The notes below the pieces were generated by a model. It did no database searches and was not told the origin of the DNA. It saw nothing but the letters and a program-made list of their open reading frames with translations. Positions 36,493 through 45,491 of a DNA stretch of 64,000 bases are shown here, in pieces. The stretch is from NCBI GenBank assembly GCA_035559995.1, contig DATMAM010000051.1:1-64000 (forward strand). Reading direction: 5' to 3'. Both the position numbers and the translations under genes were made by a program. This DNA comes from DATMAM01 sp035559995 (lineage in GTDB: Bacteria > Desulfobacterota > Binatia > UBA9968). Position 1 is the stretch's first letter, and each line of letters begins with the position of its first letter.

Positions 36493-37599
36493 TCAAAATT
36501 CGGCGAGCGAAAACGCAATCAGGTCGTACGCCATGTGAACGAAAACCGTGAAGGTCGTCGATTTTCGATTTCTCACGATCCCCAAAAAGACGCTGATCCA
36601 AAAGATCAAGATCATGCCGGGCAATTGGTACTGAATGTGCATGGCCGCAAACAGCAGCGACGTAAGAACAATCCCGAAACGCGGCTGGAGCGCGCCGCGA
36701 AATATCGCCTCTTCTCCGACGCCAGCCGCAAGCGACATCGCCGGGATTCCGAGAACAGGCGACACATCGGCAAACTTCATCGGAAATCGATCCTCCAGCG
36801 CGTGAATCTCGGGCAAAAACGCTTCCTCCGCCCTTTCGAAAAGCGCGACCGCCAACACCAGCGGCACGGTTACGAGCACCGCGGCGCCCATCTCCCTGAA
36901 CGTGATTGGAACGAGCCCCAAGCGCATCAAAGTTTGCCTGAGATCGCGCCTGATCAGATAGCCTACGCCGGCCAGCGCGAGCGGGATATCCGTGAGCAGG
37001 GCAACGATCGGATCCTTGAGATCCACCAGGATTGTCTCCCCGGGCTCGTCCAGCAGCGCCACGAACAGCCAGCCGACGAACATCAAGCTCAGGACGAACA
37101 TCGCGGCGGCTGTCGCGTGCAAGGAGGACGCCGGATCGAGGCCCAGGGCGGGAAAGAAGCGGCCACGCACCCCGCGCAGCAAGCAGAGAAGGATTGCAAA
37201 GCTTCCCACAAACATGGCGACAACCATGGCCTCGGCGTGGATTTCGGTTCTGAAATCGAGAGAGTTTCTATGGATCAACAACTGGCTACCGAAAATAATT
37301 CCGCCAAGCGCAGCAGCCGTGATCACCCTGCCACACAGTCGCCGAACCCTCGGCGCTCGCTCGACCGCCTGAGCGATAACGATCGCCGCGATCAGCGGCG
37401 CGACAAACCATAGATCTTTAAAAAAGGCCGTCATGCCGAGCGCGAGATAGCCGGCGCCAAGGGCGAGCCAAAAGAGGACACCGGGCCAGACCGTTTGTGG
37501 GGGGCGCTCGGCGGCGGCCGCGGCGGTTGCTGCGCTGCCGTCATCCGCTCGCGGGGTGAGGCTCTCGAGCCGCTGACTCGGATCCTCGTTAACGTCCAC
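36493..37599 (-). CDS. CPBP-family intramembrane metalloprotease
   Basis: 368-aa polytopic membrane protein with about eight hydrophobic helices. The CPBP/Rce1 active-site signature GEEAIFRG lies at 295-302 (Glu296, Glu297, Arg301), followed by FAAMH (His321) and FVHMAYD (His355, with Asp359 where many relatives have Asn). CPBP members cleave prenylated CAAX proteins in eukaryotes and process bacteriocins or regulators in bacteria. The N-terminal 30 residues are soluble and Ala-rich. Start GTG 37599. The partner or substrate is not evident in the neighbourhood. Confidence 0.88.
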   Translation of the reverse strand: MDVNEDPSQRLESLTPRADDGSAATAAAAAERPPQTVWPGVLFWLALGAGYLALGMTAFFKDLWFVAPLIAAIVIAQAVERAPRVRRLCGRVITAAALGGIIFGSQLLIHRNSLDFRTEIHAEAMVVAMFVGSFAILLCLLRGVRGRFFPALGLDPASSLHATAAAMFVLSLMFVGWLFVALLDEPGETILVDLKDPIVALLTDIPLALAGVGYLIRRDLRQTLMRLGLVPITFREMGAAVLVTVPLVLAVALFERAEEAFLPEIHALEDRFPMKFADVSPVLGIPAMSLAAGVGEEAIFRGALQPRFGIVLTSLLFAAMHIQYQLPGMILIFWISVFLGIVRNRKSTTFTVFVHMAYDLIAFSLAEF

Positions 37600-37952
37600 A
37601 GGCGACTTATATCACACTTGTCCGGCCGGCACCTGAGGCAAGATGAACGCTTCCCCGGTTGGCGAGGCGCGCTGACGGGCGCGCCGCTTATCGAACAGCA
37701 AGCGGAGGCGCTGCGCTTTGCCGTCCCGACGAACGCCCCGGGGGTCGCGCTACCAAGCGGGGCGCGTTATCACCCGCTGCGAAAGCGCGGGTAAAATTTC
37801 CGCCGCGTATCTTTTACGGGATTGGCCTCTCGGCGCGCGCCGGCGCGTGAGCGAACGCGCACTCCGCCGGCATCCAAACGAAGCGCCGCTTGTCTCGACT
37901 TGTGTTTCTCGCTCCGCCGGGATAATTTCGGCTCGCAAGAGGAGGCGCGCCG
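37600..37952. other. 353-bp divergent intergenic region
   Basis: Separates the CPBP protease (minus) from the racemase-fold gene (plus). Frames on both strands are short and Arg/Pro-rich, without similarity I recognise. It must hold the promoters for both genes, but I find no convincing -35/-10 pair; GAGGAGG just before 37953 is the ribosome site of the plus gene. Confidence 0.5.
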
Positions 37953-38714
37953 ATGTCTGACCATGTAAAAAATTTTCTCCCGCGTTTTCGTTACGGCATG
38001 ATCCAGCCGCGGTCGCACGAAGGCCGCGAGCGCGGCGCCGGCTATCAGTTCTACCGGCTCGTGCCGCTCGACGTGATGCAAGTTTCGGCCGTGCTCGGAA
38101 TCGAGGATTACACGCTTGCGGCCGTCGAGAAGGCGCTTGCCAATTACTGGAAATGCGTCGAGACGCTCGCGCGCGAAGGGGCGCAGGTCATCATCCTGGG
38201 CGGCGCGCCCGTCTCGGCCGCGCTCGGCCGCCGGCGCGTCCTCGATCTACTCCACGAGACGACCGAAAAAACGGGAATTCCAACCGACGCGCCGCTCGAA
38301 GCGCTGATCGCCGCCATGAAGCATCTCGGGCTAAAAAAGCTCGCTGTGGGGAGCCGCTGGGCCGACCCCGTCAACGACGCGCTCGCTCGCTATCTGGCCG
38401 ACGGCGGCATCGACGTCGTCGGCATCACGAGCCGCAATCAGTGGGGCGCCGACTCGGCCGCGATGTCTCTGGAGGAAGGCCTCTACATGGCCCTCGACGT
38501 GGGCCGCGAGGCGGCAAGATCGTTCCCTCAGGCGGAGGCGATCTCGGTTCCCGGAGGAGCGGCGCTGTCGCTGCACGTCGTTCCGGCGCTGGAGGAGGAA
38601 TTCGGCAAGCCGGCTTTCACCAACCTGACGACGGAAGTATGGAACGACCTGGTGCGCCCCGGCATTATCCCGCCGGTTCGAGGTTGGGGACGTTTGCTCG
38701 CGATGGAAAGATAA
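37953..38714 (+). CDS. Asp/Glu racemase / arylmalonate decarboxylase superfamily protein lacking the cysteines
   Basis: 253-aa protein with the AMDase/maleate isomerase layout: YRLVPLDVMQVSAVLGIEDYT, AQVIILGGAPVSAALGRRR, TDAPLEALIAAMKHLGLKKLAVGSRWADPVN and EAISVPGGAALSLHVVPALEEEFGKPAF. In catalytic relatives a Cys stands at the first loop (here GGAPVS, residues 83-88) and a second in the later SCGG loop (here SVPGG, Pro200). Neither cysteine is present, so the usual proton-transfer chemistry should not operate. GAGGAGG precedes ATG 37953. It could be a binding protein or use a different mechanism. Confidence 0.78.
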   Translation: MSDHVKNFLPRFRYGMIQPRSHEGRERGAGYQFYRLVPLDVMQVSAVLGIEDYTLAAVEKALANYWKCVETLAREGAQVIILGGAPVSAALGRRRVLDLLHETTEKTGIPTDAPLEALIAAMKHLGLKKLAVGSRWADPVNDALARYLADGGIDVVGITSRNQWGADSAAMSLEEGLYMALDVGREAARSFPQAEAISVPGGAALSLHVVPALEEEFGKPAFTNLTTEVWNDLVRPGIIPPVRGWGRLLAMER

Positions 38715-38778
38715 GCGGGTTCGGCGGTTCCACCGAAACAAAGCGGCCGGCGGGCGCGAGCTCCTGCCCGAACGGGTC

Positions 38779-39405
38779 CTACGCCGCGACCTTGCGCTCG
38801 TCTTCCAGGACCTTGCTCACGGCCGGCCGATTCAGCATGCGCTCGCGCCACGCGGTGTAGGCCTTAAGTTCGCTCATCGGAAATCCGCCGCGCAGCCCCC
38901 ACCCGTAAAAAACCAGCGCGTACGGGTCGACGAGCGTGTACTCGCTGCCCATGATCCAGTCTTTTCCCTGGAACATCGAGTCGATCTCCTGGCAGTTCGC
39001 CCAGAACGATTTCCGCCCGTTTTCCTTGACCGCAGCGTAGGCGGCCTCGCTCTCGGCAAAGCGCTCCGGCCGGTTCGCGCGCTGGTACGAGGGATGGACG
39101 ATGCTGGAAAACCAGCACATCGTCGAGATGCAGCGCGCCTCCTCGAACGGATCGCGCGGCAGAAGCTTTTTCTCCGGAAATCGCCGCGCCAGATAAGTGA
39201 GGATGGCCGTGTTTTCGACGAGAACCTTGCCGTCGACGTCGAGCGCCGGTACTTTCCCGCGCGGGTTGATCTTGAGATACGCCTCGGTTCTCTGCTCCCC
39301 TTTTGAGAGCAGGATCGGCTTGGCCTGGTAGGGCGCGCCGGTCTCTTCAAGGCCGATGTGAGATGCCAGAGAGCATGCGCCCGGGCTGAAATAGAGCGTC
39401 AGCAT
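38779..39405 (-). CDS. beta-class glutathione S-transferase
   Basis: 208-aa GST. N-terminal thioredoxin fold MLTLYFSPGACSLASHIGLEE, with Cys11 in the SPGACSL motif as in E. coli GstA (beta class), then INPRGKVPALDVDGKVLVENTAILTYLARRFPEKKLLP containing the cis-Pro and Glu/Asn glutathione contacts. The C-terminal helical domain has GKDWIMGSEYTLVDPYALVFYGW. ATG 39405 with AAGGAG upstream. Next to an LLM oxidoreductase gene 118 bp upstream on the same strand; both could act on xenobiotic or aromatic substrates, but no direct evidence links them. Confidence 0.92.
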   Translation of the reverse strand: MLTLYFSPGACSLASHIGLEETGAPYQAKPILLSKGEQRTEAYLKINPRGKVPALDVDGKVLVENTAILTYLARRFPEKKLLPRDPFEEARCISTMCWFSSIVHPSYQRANRPERFAESEAAYAAVKENGRKSFWANCQEIDSMFQGKDWIMGSEYTLVDPYALVFYGWGLRGGFPMSELKAYTAWRERMLNRPAVSKVLEDERKVAA

Positions 39406-39523
39406 CGGTGAAACTCCTTCCTCTTCGAACCGTTTCTCTCCACGCTTGTCTCTCGTGCTTTCGGCGGCCCGCGCTCGCAGCGCTTCAAGCCGGCCTGCGG
39501 GACGGGCGCGCGCCTTACCGCTT

Positions 39524-40573
39524 TCATGCGCCGGCAAACTCCTCTTTCAAGCGCGGCATGACCCGGGTCCCGAAAAGCTCGATCGAGCGCGTCACCTGCT
39601 TGTGCGTCTGTCCGCCGAAGCTGAACAGCCCGACGAGACAGTCCGGATGCGCGGCCTCGATGATCGCGCGCGCTTTTTCGAGTACCGTCTCGGGGCTGCC
39701 GATCAGCGACGTGCCCCACTGTTCGATCTTCTCCACCGAGAGCCCGCCAGGAAAATAGGAAAAGCGCTGCGTGAATCGCGGCAGATCATCCGTGGTGATC
39801 GGGTCGCGCCAATTGTTGTCGGTGGCCAATTGCCAGAAGCGCGTGATCTCCAGCGGCGCCTCGGCCCACGCCTGCTCGTCGGTCTCCGCGACATAGATGT
39901 CACGCACCAGGATCGCGTCTCCGTGTCCTTTTCCCAGCGCCGCAAGCTCTTCTCTGTAGGCGGCGATGGCGCGCGCGCAGTTGGCGATCGGCTGGCGCGC
40001 GAGAGCCAGATTCCAGCCCCGGCGCGCGACGTAGCGCGGGCTTTCCGGCGACGTCGCCCCGTAATAGATCGGCGGATACGGCCGTTGCACCGGCCGCGGC
40101 CGGCACGACACATCGATGTAACTCCAGGTCTTGCCCTTGAACGTGAACGTGTCTTCGGTCCACGCGCGCAGCAGGATCTCGACGCCTTCTTCGAACCGCG
40201 CCCGCGCTGTGTCCGTGTCAATCCCGTGCTTGAGGTCGTCGCGCGGTACCCCGCGGCCGAGGCCGACGTTGAGCCTGCCGCCGGTCAGGATGTCCAAGGT
40301 CGCGCACTCCTCGGCGAGGCGCATCGGATCGTGGAGCGGCACCGCGTTGACCAAGTTGCCGAGCCGAAGCCGTTTGGTCCGGCCGGCGAGCGCGGCGATG
40401 ATGAGATTGGGCGAGGCGAGCGTTCCGTAATCGGAATGATGGTGCTCGGCGAACCAGGCCTCGTCGAAGCCAAGCTCCTCGGTGAGCAGAATCTGCTCCA
40501 GCAGCTCCTTGAACCGCTGGGGCTCGGGCACATCGGGCCGGGCCGGATTATAGCTGAACGTTCCAAAACGCAT
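39524..40573 (-). CDS. LLM-class (luciferase-like) flavin/F420 oxidoreductase
   Basis: 349-aa TIM-barrel oxidoreductase of the luciferase-like monooxygenase family, whose members use FMN or F420. MRFGTFSYN, EQILLTEELGFDEAWFAEHHHSDYGTLASPNLIIAALAGRTKRLRLGNLVNAVPLHDPMRLAEECATLDILTGGRLNVGLGRG is the classic N-terminal run; PPIYYGATSPESPRYVARRGWN follows. With the F420 pathway encoded 26 kb away, F420 use is plausible, but the sequence more resembles the FMN-type bacterial luciferase subgroup (AEHHHSDYG), so the cofactor is uncertain. ATG 40573. Confidence 0.88.
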   Translation of the reverse strand: MRFGTFSYNPARPDVPEPQRFKELLEQILLTEELGFDEAWFAEHHHSDYGTLASPNLIIAALAGRTKRLRLGNLVNAVPLHDPMRLAEECATLDILTGGRLNVGLGRGVPRDDLKHGIDTDTARARFEEGVEILLRAWTEDTFTFKGKTWSYIDVSCRPRPVQRPYPPIYYGATSPESPRYVARRGWNLALARQPIANCARAIAAYREELAALGKGHGDAILVRDIYVAETDEQAWAEAPLEITRFWQLATDNNWRDPITTDDLPRFTQRFSYFPGGLSVEKIEQWGTSLIGSPETVLEKARAIIEAAHPDCLVGLFSFGGQTHKQVTRSIELFGTRVMPRLKEEFAGA

Positions 40574-40778
40574 GCGCGGCTTTCCCTCTGAGAATTCGCT
40601 CGCCGCTGGCCGGAGCAAAAGCCTCTCGCGGCAACCCTCTATCGCGATCCCGAGAAGATGTCCACATGGCAGGCGCTTTACCCTTCGTTATTGATCCCGG
40701 CGCCGGTTGTCGGTATCGTCTGTGACGCGCTCGTTCGCCGGGCTCCAGGCCCGCGCCCGAGCGCGGAGGTAAACACCG

Positions 40779-41627
40779 GTGCCGTTCACAAAAGTCCGCG
40801 GCGTCAATATTCACTACAAGGTCATCGGCGACCATGGTCCGTGGGTGGCGCTTTCGCCCGGCGGCCGGCGCGACCTCGGCGGCGTGGAGCCGCTGGCCGC
40901 GCGCGTGGCCGCCGCCGGCTATCGCGTTCTCGTTCACGACCGGCGCAACTGCGGCCTCTCGGATATCGTGATCGAAGGCGACGATTCGGAGTACGAAATC
41001 TGGGCGGACGATCTTTGCGAGCTGCTCGCTCAGCTCGGCGGCCTTCCCGCTTTTGTCGGCGGCAGCTCTTCGGGCTGCCGGACATCGCTGCTGTTTGCGC
41101 TCAGGCACCGCGCCGCCGTCCGCGGCCTTCTCCTCTGGCGCGTCACGGGCGGGCGCTTCGCCGCGGAGCGCCTCGCCGAGCAGTACTACGGCCAGTACAT
41201 CAGGGCGGCGCGCGCGCGCGGAATGGCCGCCGTGTGTGAAATGGAGCACTTCAGCGAGAGAATCGCCGAGCGTGCGGAAAACCGCGAGCGGCTGATGCGC
41301 ATGGACCCCGAGAGGTTCATCCGCGTCATGTCGCACTGGCGCGAGTATTTCATTCGCGGCGCCGAGCTGCCGGTCATCGGCGCGACGGAAGAGGAGCTTC
41401 GATCGATCACGGTTCCGGCGTGCATCGTTCCCGGCAACGACAACACCCATTCCCGGCAGATCGGCGAGAACGCCCACCGGCTGCTCCCCGACAGCGAGAT
41501 CCATCACCTGATGACCACGCATCACGATTTGCCGCTGGCGCCGCGCGCGGAATGGGACGAGAAGCTGGACGAGCTCGCGGCCATTTTCATCGATTTTTTA
41601 AACCGCAAGACGGCCGCGATGCGCTGA
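40779..41627 (+). CDS. alpha/beta-hydrolase
   Basis: 282-aa alpha/beta-hydrolase fold. Nucleophile elbow GGSSSG (94-99) with Ser97, preceded by the typical AGYRVLVHDRRNCGLSD strand-turn that also provides the oxyanion loop, and a late His in MTTHHDLPLAP (about 257) as the catalytic base; an Asp in the ACIVPGNDNTHS region could be the acid. Start GTG 40779 following GGAGG; a GTG-started protein beginning MPFTKVRGVNIHYKVIG fits the family. Substrate unknown. Divergent from the LLM gene (205 bp), convergent with the dioxygenase. Confidence 0.88.
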   Translation: MPFTKVRGVNIHYKVIGDHGPWVALSPGGRRDLGGVEPLAARVAAAGYRVLVHDRRNCGLSDIVIEGDDSEYEIWADDLCELLAQLGGLPAFVGGSSSGCRTSLLFALRHRAAVRGLLLWRVTGGRFAAERLAEQYYGQYIRAARARGMAAVCEMEHFSERIAERAENRERLMRMDPERFIRVMSHWREYFIRGAELPVIGATEEELRSITVPACIVPGNDNTHSRQIGENAHRLLPDSEIHHLMTTHHDLPLAPRAEWDEKLDELAAIFIDFLNRKTAAMR

Positions 41628-41670
41628 TTCGCGCGGCGGGATCGCGGCCGGCCGCTTGCCGCGGTCTTTT

Positions 41671-42729
41671 CTACGGACGAAAAACCGCAAAGACCTTATC
41701 CGAGTTGGAGATCCACGACTCCAGAAAGACCGCCTCGTCGGGTTTTCGCCCGAGCTCCGCCATCGCGCCCGCCAGGCAAAACCAGTTTAAAAGCTCGTGG
41801 TGTCCCCGGTCCTCGGCCTGTTCCAGGGTCGTACTCCGCCACGTCTCCCAGTCGCCCGCGCGCAGCGCTTCAAAGTAGCGCCTGTCCGACTCCACGTCGG
41901 GATACATGCGTCCGTGCTTTGCCGTCAAAAAAGAGTGCGACCAGCTCGATGAGGCGATCAGAGCGACTCTCCACGGGCTTGACGCCATCGAGCGCGCCGT
42001 TGCGGCGCCGATCTGAAAACAGCGCCACGGCTGCGGTCCCGGCGGGTCGTCATCGCCCGCCAGCTCGAGCTTTCGCCCCATCGACGGCGTCGGCGGTACG
42101 CCTTGACTGCCGACGAGATGGCGCCCGTAGCTATTGACCGTAAACGCCACGACCGGATACGCGAACCCCGTGCGGTCCCAATCCAGATAAAGCACCGAGT
42201 TGACAAAAGCGTGCCCCAAGCCTTCGTGCAGGGGCTTGTAGGCGTACGCGACATCGAAGCCCTCTCGCAGGAGCGCGCCGGCCAGATATTTTCCGGCCGC
42301 GCGATGGCCGCGAATCGTAAAAGTTTTCTCTTTCGGCTCGTTCCAGGAATTGGCGCCGCGCGTATCGTGGAGCCACGGCTGCACCTGAACGCTGTCGTAG
42401 GCGAGGATAGAAAAAGCGGGGACGCAATCTTCCCTGTAGTTCTCGTATTGATCGTCCCCCCAGATCACGCAGAGATCCGGCTTGAATTCATCGAGCGCGC
42501 GGCGCGCGCGCCGAAAGCCCTCGATCAGGTCCCGGCGATGTTCGTCCGAATGCTTCTGCCCTTCGTCGCTTCCCCACTGAAGGCGCATCGGCTCCGGCCA
42601 GTTCTCGATCGAGCGAAGATGCTCCGGCAGCGCCGGATCAGCCAAGCACATCTTGATGCGCCGCGTGATGTTCCCTTGCATCGAGAGCCCGGGATAATGC
42701 GTGATGCCAAGCCCGAGAATTTCTCCCAT
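41671..42729 (-). CDS. class III extradiol dioxygenase (LigB-like)
   Basis: 352-aa protein of the LigB family, non-haem Fe(II) enzymes that open catechol rings next to the hydroxyls. GLGITHYPGLS supplies the first metal His (about residue 11), KPDLCVIWGDDQYEN is the conserved strand, VVAFTVNSYGRHLVG and RVALIASSSWSHSFL (Ser-His near the active site) follow. ATG 42729 has GAGGAGG upstream. It sits 25 bp after an ABM monooxygenase gene on the same strand, and PrpD diverges just beyond, so this looks like a small aromatic-degradation cluster. Substrate not predictable. Confidence 0.85.
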   Translation of the reverse strand: MGEILGLGITHYPGLSMQGNITRRIKMCLADPALPEHLRSIENWPEPMRLQWGSDEGQKHSDEHRRDLIEGFRRARRALDEFKPDLCVIWGDDQYENYREDCVPAFSILAYDSVQVQPWLHDTRGANSWNEPKEKTFTIRGHRAAGKYLAGALLREGFDVAYAYKPLHEGLGHAFVNSVLYLDWDRTGFAYPVVAFTVNSYGRHLVGSQGVPPTPSMGRKLELAGDDDPPGPQPWRCFQIGAATARSMASSPWRVALIASSSWSHSFLTAKHGRMYPDVESDRRYFEALRAGDWETWRSTTLEQAEDRGHHELLNWFCLAGAMAELGRKPDEAVFLESWISNSDKVFAVFRP

Positions 42730-42754
42730 AACGCCTCCTCGCAGGGGATTTCCT

Positions 42755-43066
42755 TTAACGCCACGCGGCGTCTGCCGGTACGAGATTTTTGCCCAAGCGC
42801 CGCTCGGGCGGCGCCGCAAGCCACGGCTGGACCTTCTCGAAGTAGAATTTAAAATGCGGCGTCTCGCGGTGCGCCTCGAGCGCGGCCTCATCGCGATAGA
42901 CCTCGTAAAAGTAAAACCGGCTCGGGTCGTCGCGGTCCTGAATGACGTCGAACCGCAGACACCCGGGCTCGTCCCTCTCCGAGCGCTCGGCATCGTAACG
43001 AGCGACTTCGACGAATTCGCTGACGTGCTCCGGCTTCAATTGCAAAGTCACGTGCAAGATCACCAT
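42755..43066 (-). CDS. antibiotic biosynthesis monooxygenase (ABM) domain protein
   Basis: 103-aa dimeric ferredoxin-like fold of the ABM/YgiN quinol monooxygenase group. MVILHVTLQLKPEHVSEFVEVARYDAERSERDEPGCLRFDVIQDRDDPSRFYFYEVYRDEAALEAHRETPHFKFYFEK is textbook for the family. ATG 43066 with GGAGGAGG upstream. Such proteins oxidise quinols or small aromatics without cofactor. Directly upstream of, and co-directional with, the extradiol dioxygenase gene, suggesting they act on successive intermediates of the same ring-containing compound. Confidence 0.92.
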   Translation of the reverse strand: MVILHVTLQLKPEHVSEFVEVARYDAERSERDEPGCLRFDVIQDRDDPSRFYFYEVYRDEAALEAHRETPHFKFYFEKVQPWLAAPPERRLGKNLVPADAAWR

Positions 43067-43196
43067 CTTCGACCTCCTCCGGCTGACTATCCGACAACCC
43101 GAGACAATGTCAACCGGCGGTTTGCGCGACGCTGTTACAGCCTGGCTTTCTCTGTTATGGTTCCATGAGTCCCGCAGGGATGACGGGGGAGAACCT

Positions 43197-44636
43197 ATGA
43201 CAGCCGATGAAAACGCGTTTGCGAAAATACCGCAGGGCCTAAAGACGACCGCCGCGGCGGCGGCGTTCATCGAAGCCGTGAGCTTTAACGATCTGCCCGC
43301 GGAAGCGATTCGCGTTGGCACGCGCTGTGTGCTGGACGGCCTCGGGCTTTTCGTCGCCGGCTCCGAGGAAGAGTCGGTTCAAATTCTGATCGCAGACGCC
43401 GAGGAGACGGGCGGCCGGCCGGACGCGCTTCTCTTGGGACGCGGCAAGAAGAAAGTTCCCGCTCCGATCGCGGCCCGGGTCCTCGGCACCGCCGGCCACG
43501 CCCACGACTGGGACGACAGCCAGGTGAGCCGCGATCCGGCGCACGTTTACGGCCTGTTGACTCATCCCACCGTTCCGGCGCTGGCCGCGGCTCTCGTGGC
43601 GGCGCAGAAGCTCGGCGGCATAGACGGCAAGTCCTTGATGCTCGCGTTTCTCACGGGCTTCGAGGTGGAGTGCAAGATCTCCGAGTGGATGCTCCCCGAG
43701 CACTATCTGCGCGGAATGCACTCCAGCGGCACCGTGGGAACGTTTGGCGCGTATGCGGCCGCGGCGAAGCTCCTGGCCTTGAAGGGCGACAGGCTCAGAA
43801 GCGGCTTCGGCATCGCGGCGAGCATGGCCGCGGGCATTCGCTGCAACTTCGGCACGATGACCAAGCCGTTGCATGTCGGGCGCGCCGCCGAAAACGGCGT
43901 GACCGCCGCGCTTCTCGCCGCGCGCGGCTTTACCGCCGATCCCGACGCCCTCGACGGACCTTGGGGCTTTTACGCCGTTCACGGAGGCGGGGTGAGCCCG
44001 GAGAAGATCGCGCAAGGGTTTGGAAAGACGTGGAGCATCCTCGAGCCCGGCGTTTCCATCAAGCCGTATCCCTGCGGCGTGCTCACGCACCCGACCATCG
44101 ATCTGATGTTGAAGCTCGTCACCGAGCACGATCTCAAGCCCGACGATATCGACGCCGTTACAGTGTACGCCGGCACGAACATTCTAAAACCAATTCGTTA
44201 CCCCGTCGCGGCGAATCACCTGCAGGCGAAATTCTCGCTCCCGGCGGCGCTGGCGATGATCGCGCTCGCGCGCAAAGCGGGCAAACGCGAATTCTCGGAC
44301 GAGTTTGTAGCGTCGGCGCCGATGCAGGCGATGCAGCGCCGCATTGCGACGCGGCTTGACCCGGCCATTGAAAGGATGGGGTTCGATAAAATGCGCTCGC
44401 GGATCACGATTCGCCTGAAAGACGGCAGAACCGTCGAAGGGTGGGCCGACGAGCGCTACCGCGGCGGGCCGGAAAATCCGCTCACGGACGCGGAGCTCGA
44501 AGCAAAGGTGCATTCGTGCTGCGAGGGGATTTTGGACGACAAGCAGCGGTCGGCGCTGATATCTGCCGCCCGCTCGATTGTGAGCGCTCGCGATGCGGCG
44601 ACGCTGATGGAAGCGGTGAACGGGATTCTATCGTAA
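43197..44636 (+). CDS. MmgE/PrpD family protein
   Basis: 479-aa protein of the 2-methylcitrate dehydratase/cis-aconitate decarboxylase/MmgE group. CVLDGLGLFVAGSEEESVQILIADAEETGG, HAHDWDDSQVSRDPAHVYGLLTHPTVPALAAALVAA, GMHSSGTVGTFGAYAAAAKLLALKGDRLRSGFGIAASMAAG, TKPLHVGRAAENGVTAALLAARGF and KPYPCGVLTHPTIDLML are the conserved blocks. GGGGGAG precedes ATG 43197. Divergent from the ABM/LigB genes (130 bp), which may indicate a shared control region. It could dehydrate or decarboxylate a ring-fission product, but family members act on several tricarboxylates. Confidence 0.9.
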   Translation: MTADENAFAKIPQGLKTTAAAAAFIEAVSFNDLPAEAIRVGTRCVLDGLGLFVAGSEEESVQILIADAEETGGRPDALLLGRGKKKVPAPIAARVLGTAGHAHDWDDSQVSRDPAHVYGLLTHPTVPALAAALVAAQKLGGIDGKSLMLAFLTGFEVECKISEWMLPEHYLRGMHSSGTVGTFGAYAAAAKLLALKGDRLRSGFGIAASMAAGIRCNFGTMTKPLHVGRAAENGVTAALLAARGFTADPDALDGPWGFYAVHGGGVSPEKIAQGFGKTWSILEPGVSIKPYPCGVLTHPTIDLMLKLVTEHDLKPDDIDAVTVYAGTNILKPIRYPVAANHLQAKFSLPAALAMIALARKAGKREFSDEFVASAPMQAMQRRIATRLDPAIERMGFDKMRSRITIRLKDGRTVEGWADERYRGGPENPLTDAELEAKVHSCCEGILDDKQRSALISAARSIVSARDAATLMEAVNGILS

Positions 44637-44856
44637 ACGATTCAGGCGAATTCCGACGGCCGCGCGCGTTTCTCCGGCGTGACATCGCAAAGGCGCGTTT
44701 GTTTCAGTCCGGCAACAGTGGCGTAACTCATCGGACGCGACAGTTCTGGCCGGTTGCTCGATTTAGTTCCCCAATATCCGCAGGTTGTTTTCGCCGTCTT
44801 TGCCGCTGGCATGGGAAATGCAGTTCCTGGTCGGCAAACGCAAAGGAGGTGAAGCT

Positions 44857-45105
44857 ATGGCAAGCAACTGGTACCGCCATCTCACTACCGGCCTTTTTGC
44901 ACTCGCGTTACTGGCCGGCTGCGCCGCCCGCGACGTTGATGTAAGCCACCGTGGTCCCATTCGTGGAGAAGCCACGGTGGAGGGCGACAGAACATCGGGA
45001 GAAAGCCGATCAACGACTGAATCCGATACGCAGAGAAGGTCCCCATCGGGCGGCAGCGCCACCGGCAGCGGAAGCTTCAGTGGAAGCGGCAGCACGAGAT
45101 ACTGA
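44857..45105 (+). CDS. small predicted lipoprotein
   Basis: 82-aa protein. Signal peptide with lipobox LLAGC (MASNWYRHLTTGLFALALLAGCAARD), so the cysteine at about residue 22 should be lipidated. The mature part is low-complexity, rich in Ser, Gly, Thr, Arg and Glu (TSGESRSTTESDTQRRSPSGGSATGSGSFSGSGS), probably a disordered envelope tether. An excellent AAAGGAGGTG ribosome site precedes ATG 44857. No homology recognised. A GC-rich hairpin follows its stop. Confidence 0.75.
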   Translation: MASNWYRHLTTGLFALALLAGCAARDVDVSHRGPIRGEATVEGDRTSGESRSTTESDTQRRSPSGGSATGSGSFSGSGSTRY

Positions 45106-45491
45106 CGAATCAAACAACGGGACGCCGCCGCCGGCTCCGGCCGGCGGCGGCCCGTGCTGCGGCCGTCATAGGCGTGGTCCGAACGTCAAGCCAGAGCCAA
45201 ATTCCTTTGAACACACCGTGAGCGCAGAACGATTCTGTTATCTGCCGCGGCAACCACAAACCCAGCCCATCTAAGGCTCCGCGCCGGCAAGTAAAAATAC
45301 GCTCTACCTTTTTGCGCGAAGCGCCGCGCGCTTCGGCCGCTGCGGCTTTAGGAGCGCCGGATGGCGCCCGTTTTTGTGAACGCGCAGACGAGCTATTTCT
45401 CCGCCAAGGTACGATGACGGAGCGAATTCCCGGCCGCTCTTGCGTTTTGCGGCGATATGTATACAGCTATTGGGAACCCGAGAAGACGACC
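45106..45491. other. 386-bp intergenic region between lipoprotein and rhomboid genes
   Basis: Contains the GC stem-loop at 45124-45151. An open frame continuous with the rhomboid gene exists from 45312, but the residues before 45492 are Arg/Ala-rich without similarity, so I treat it as non-coding. No other element recognised. Confidence 0.5.
45124..45151 (+). terminator. perfect 11-bp GC stem-loop
   Basis: GCCGCCGCCGG (45124-45134) pairs with CCGGCGGCGGC (45141-45151) around CTCCGG, beginning 18 bases after the lipoprotein stop. Very stable, but not followed by a T-run, so it is a likely transcript-end or stabilising structure rather than a classical Rho-independent terminator. Confidence 0.55.

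Noticed and set aside
45312..45491. Longer rhomboid start
   Set aside because: Extra residues are Arg/Ala-rich with no conserved rhomboid features; the ATG at 45492 gives the usual N-terminus.
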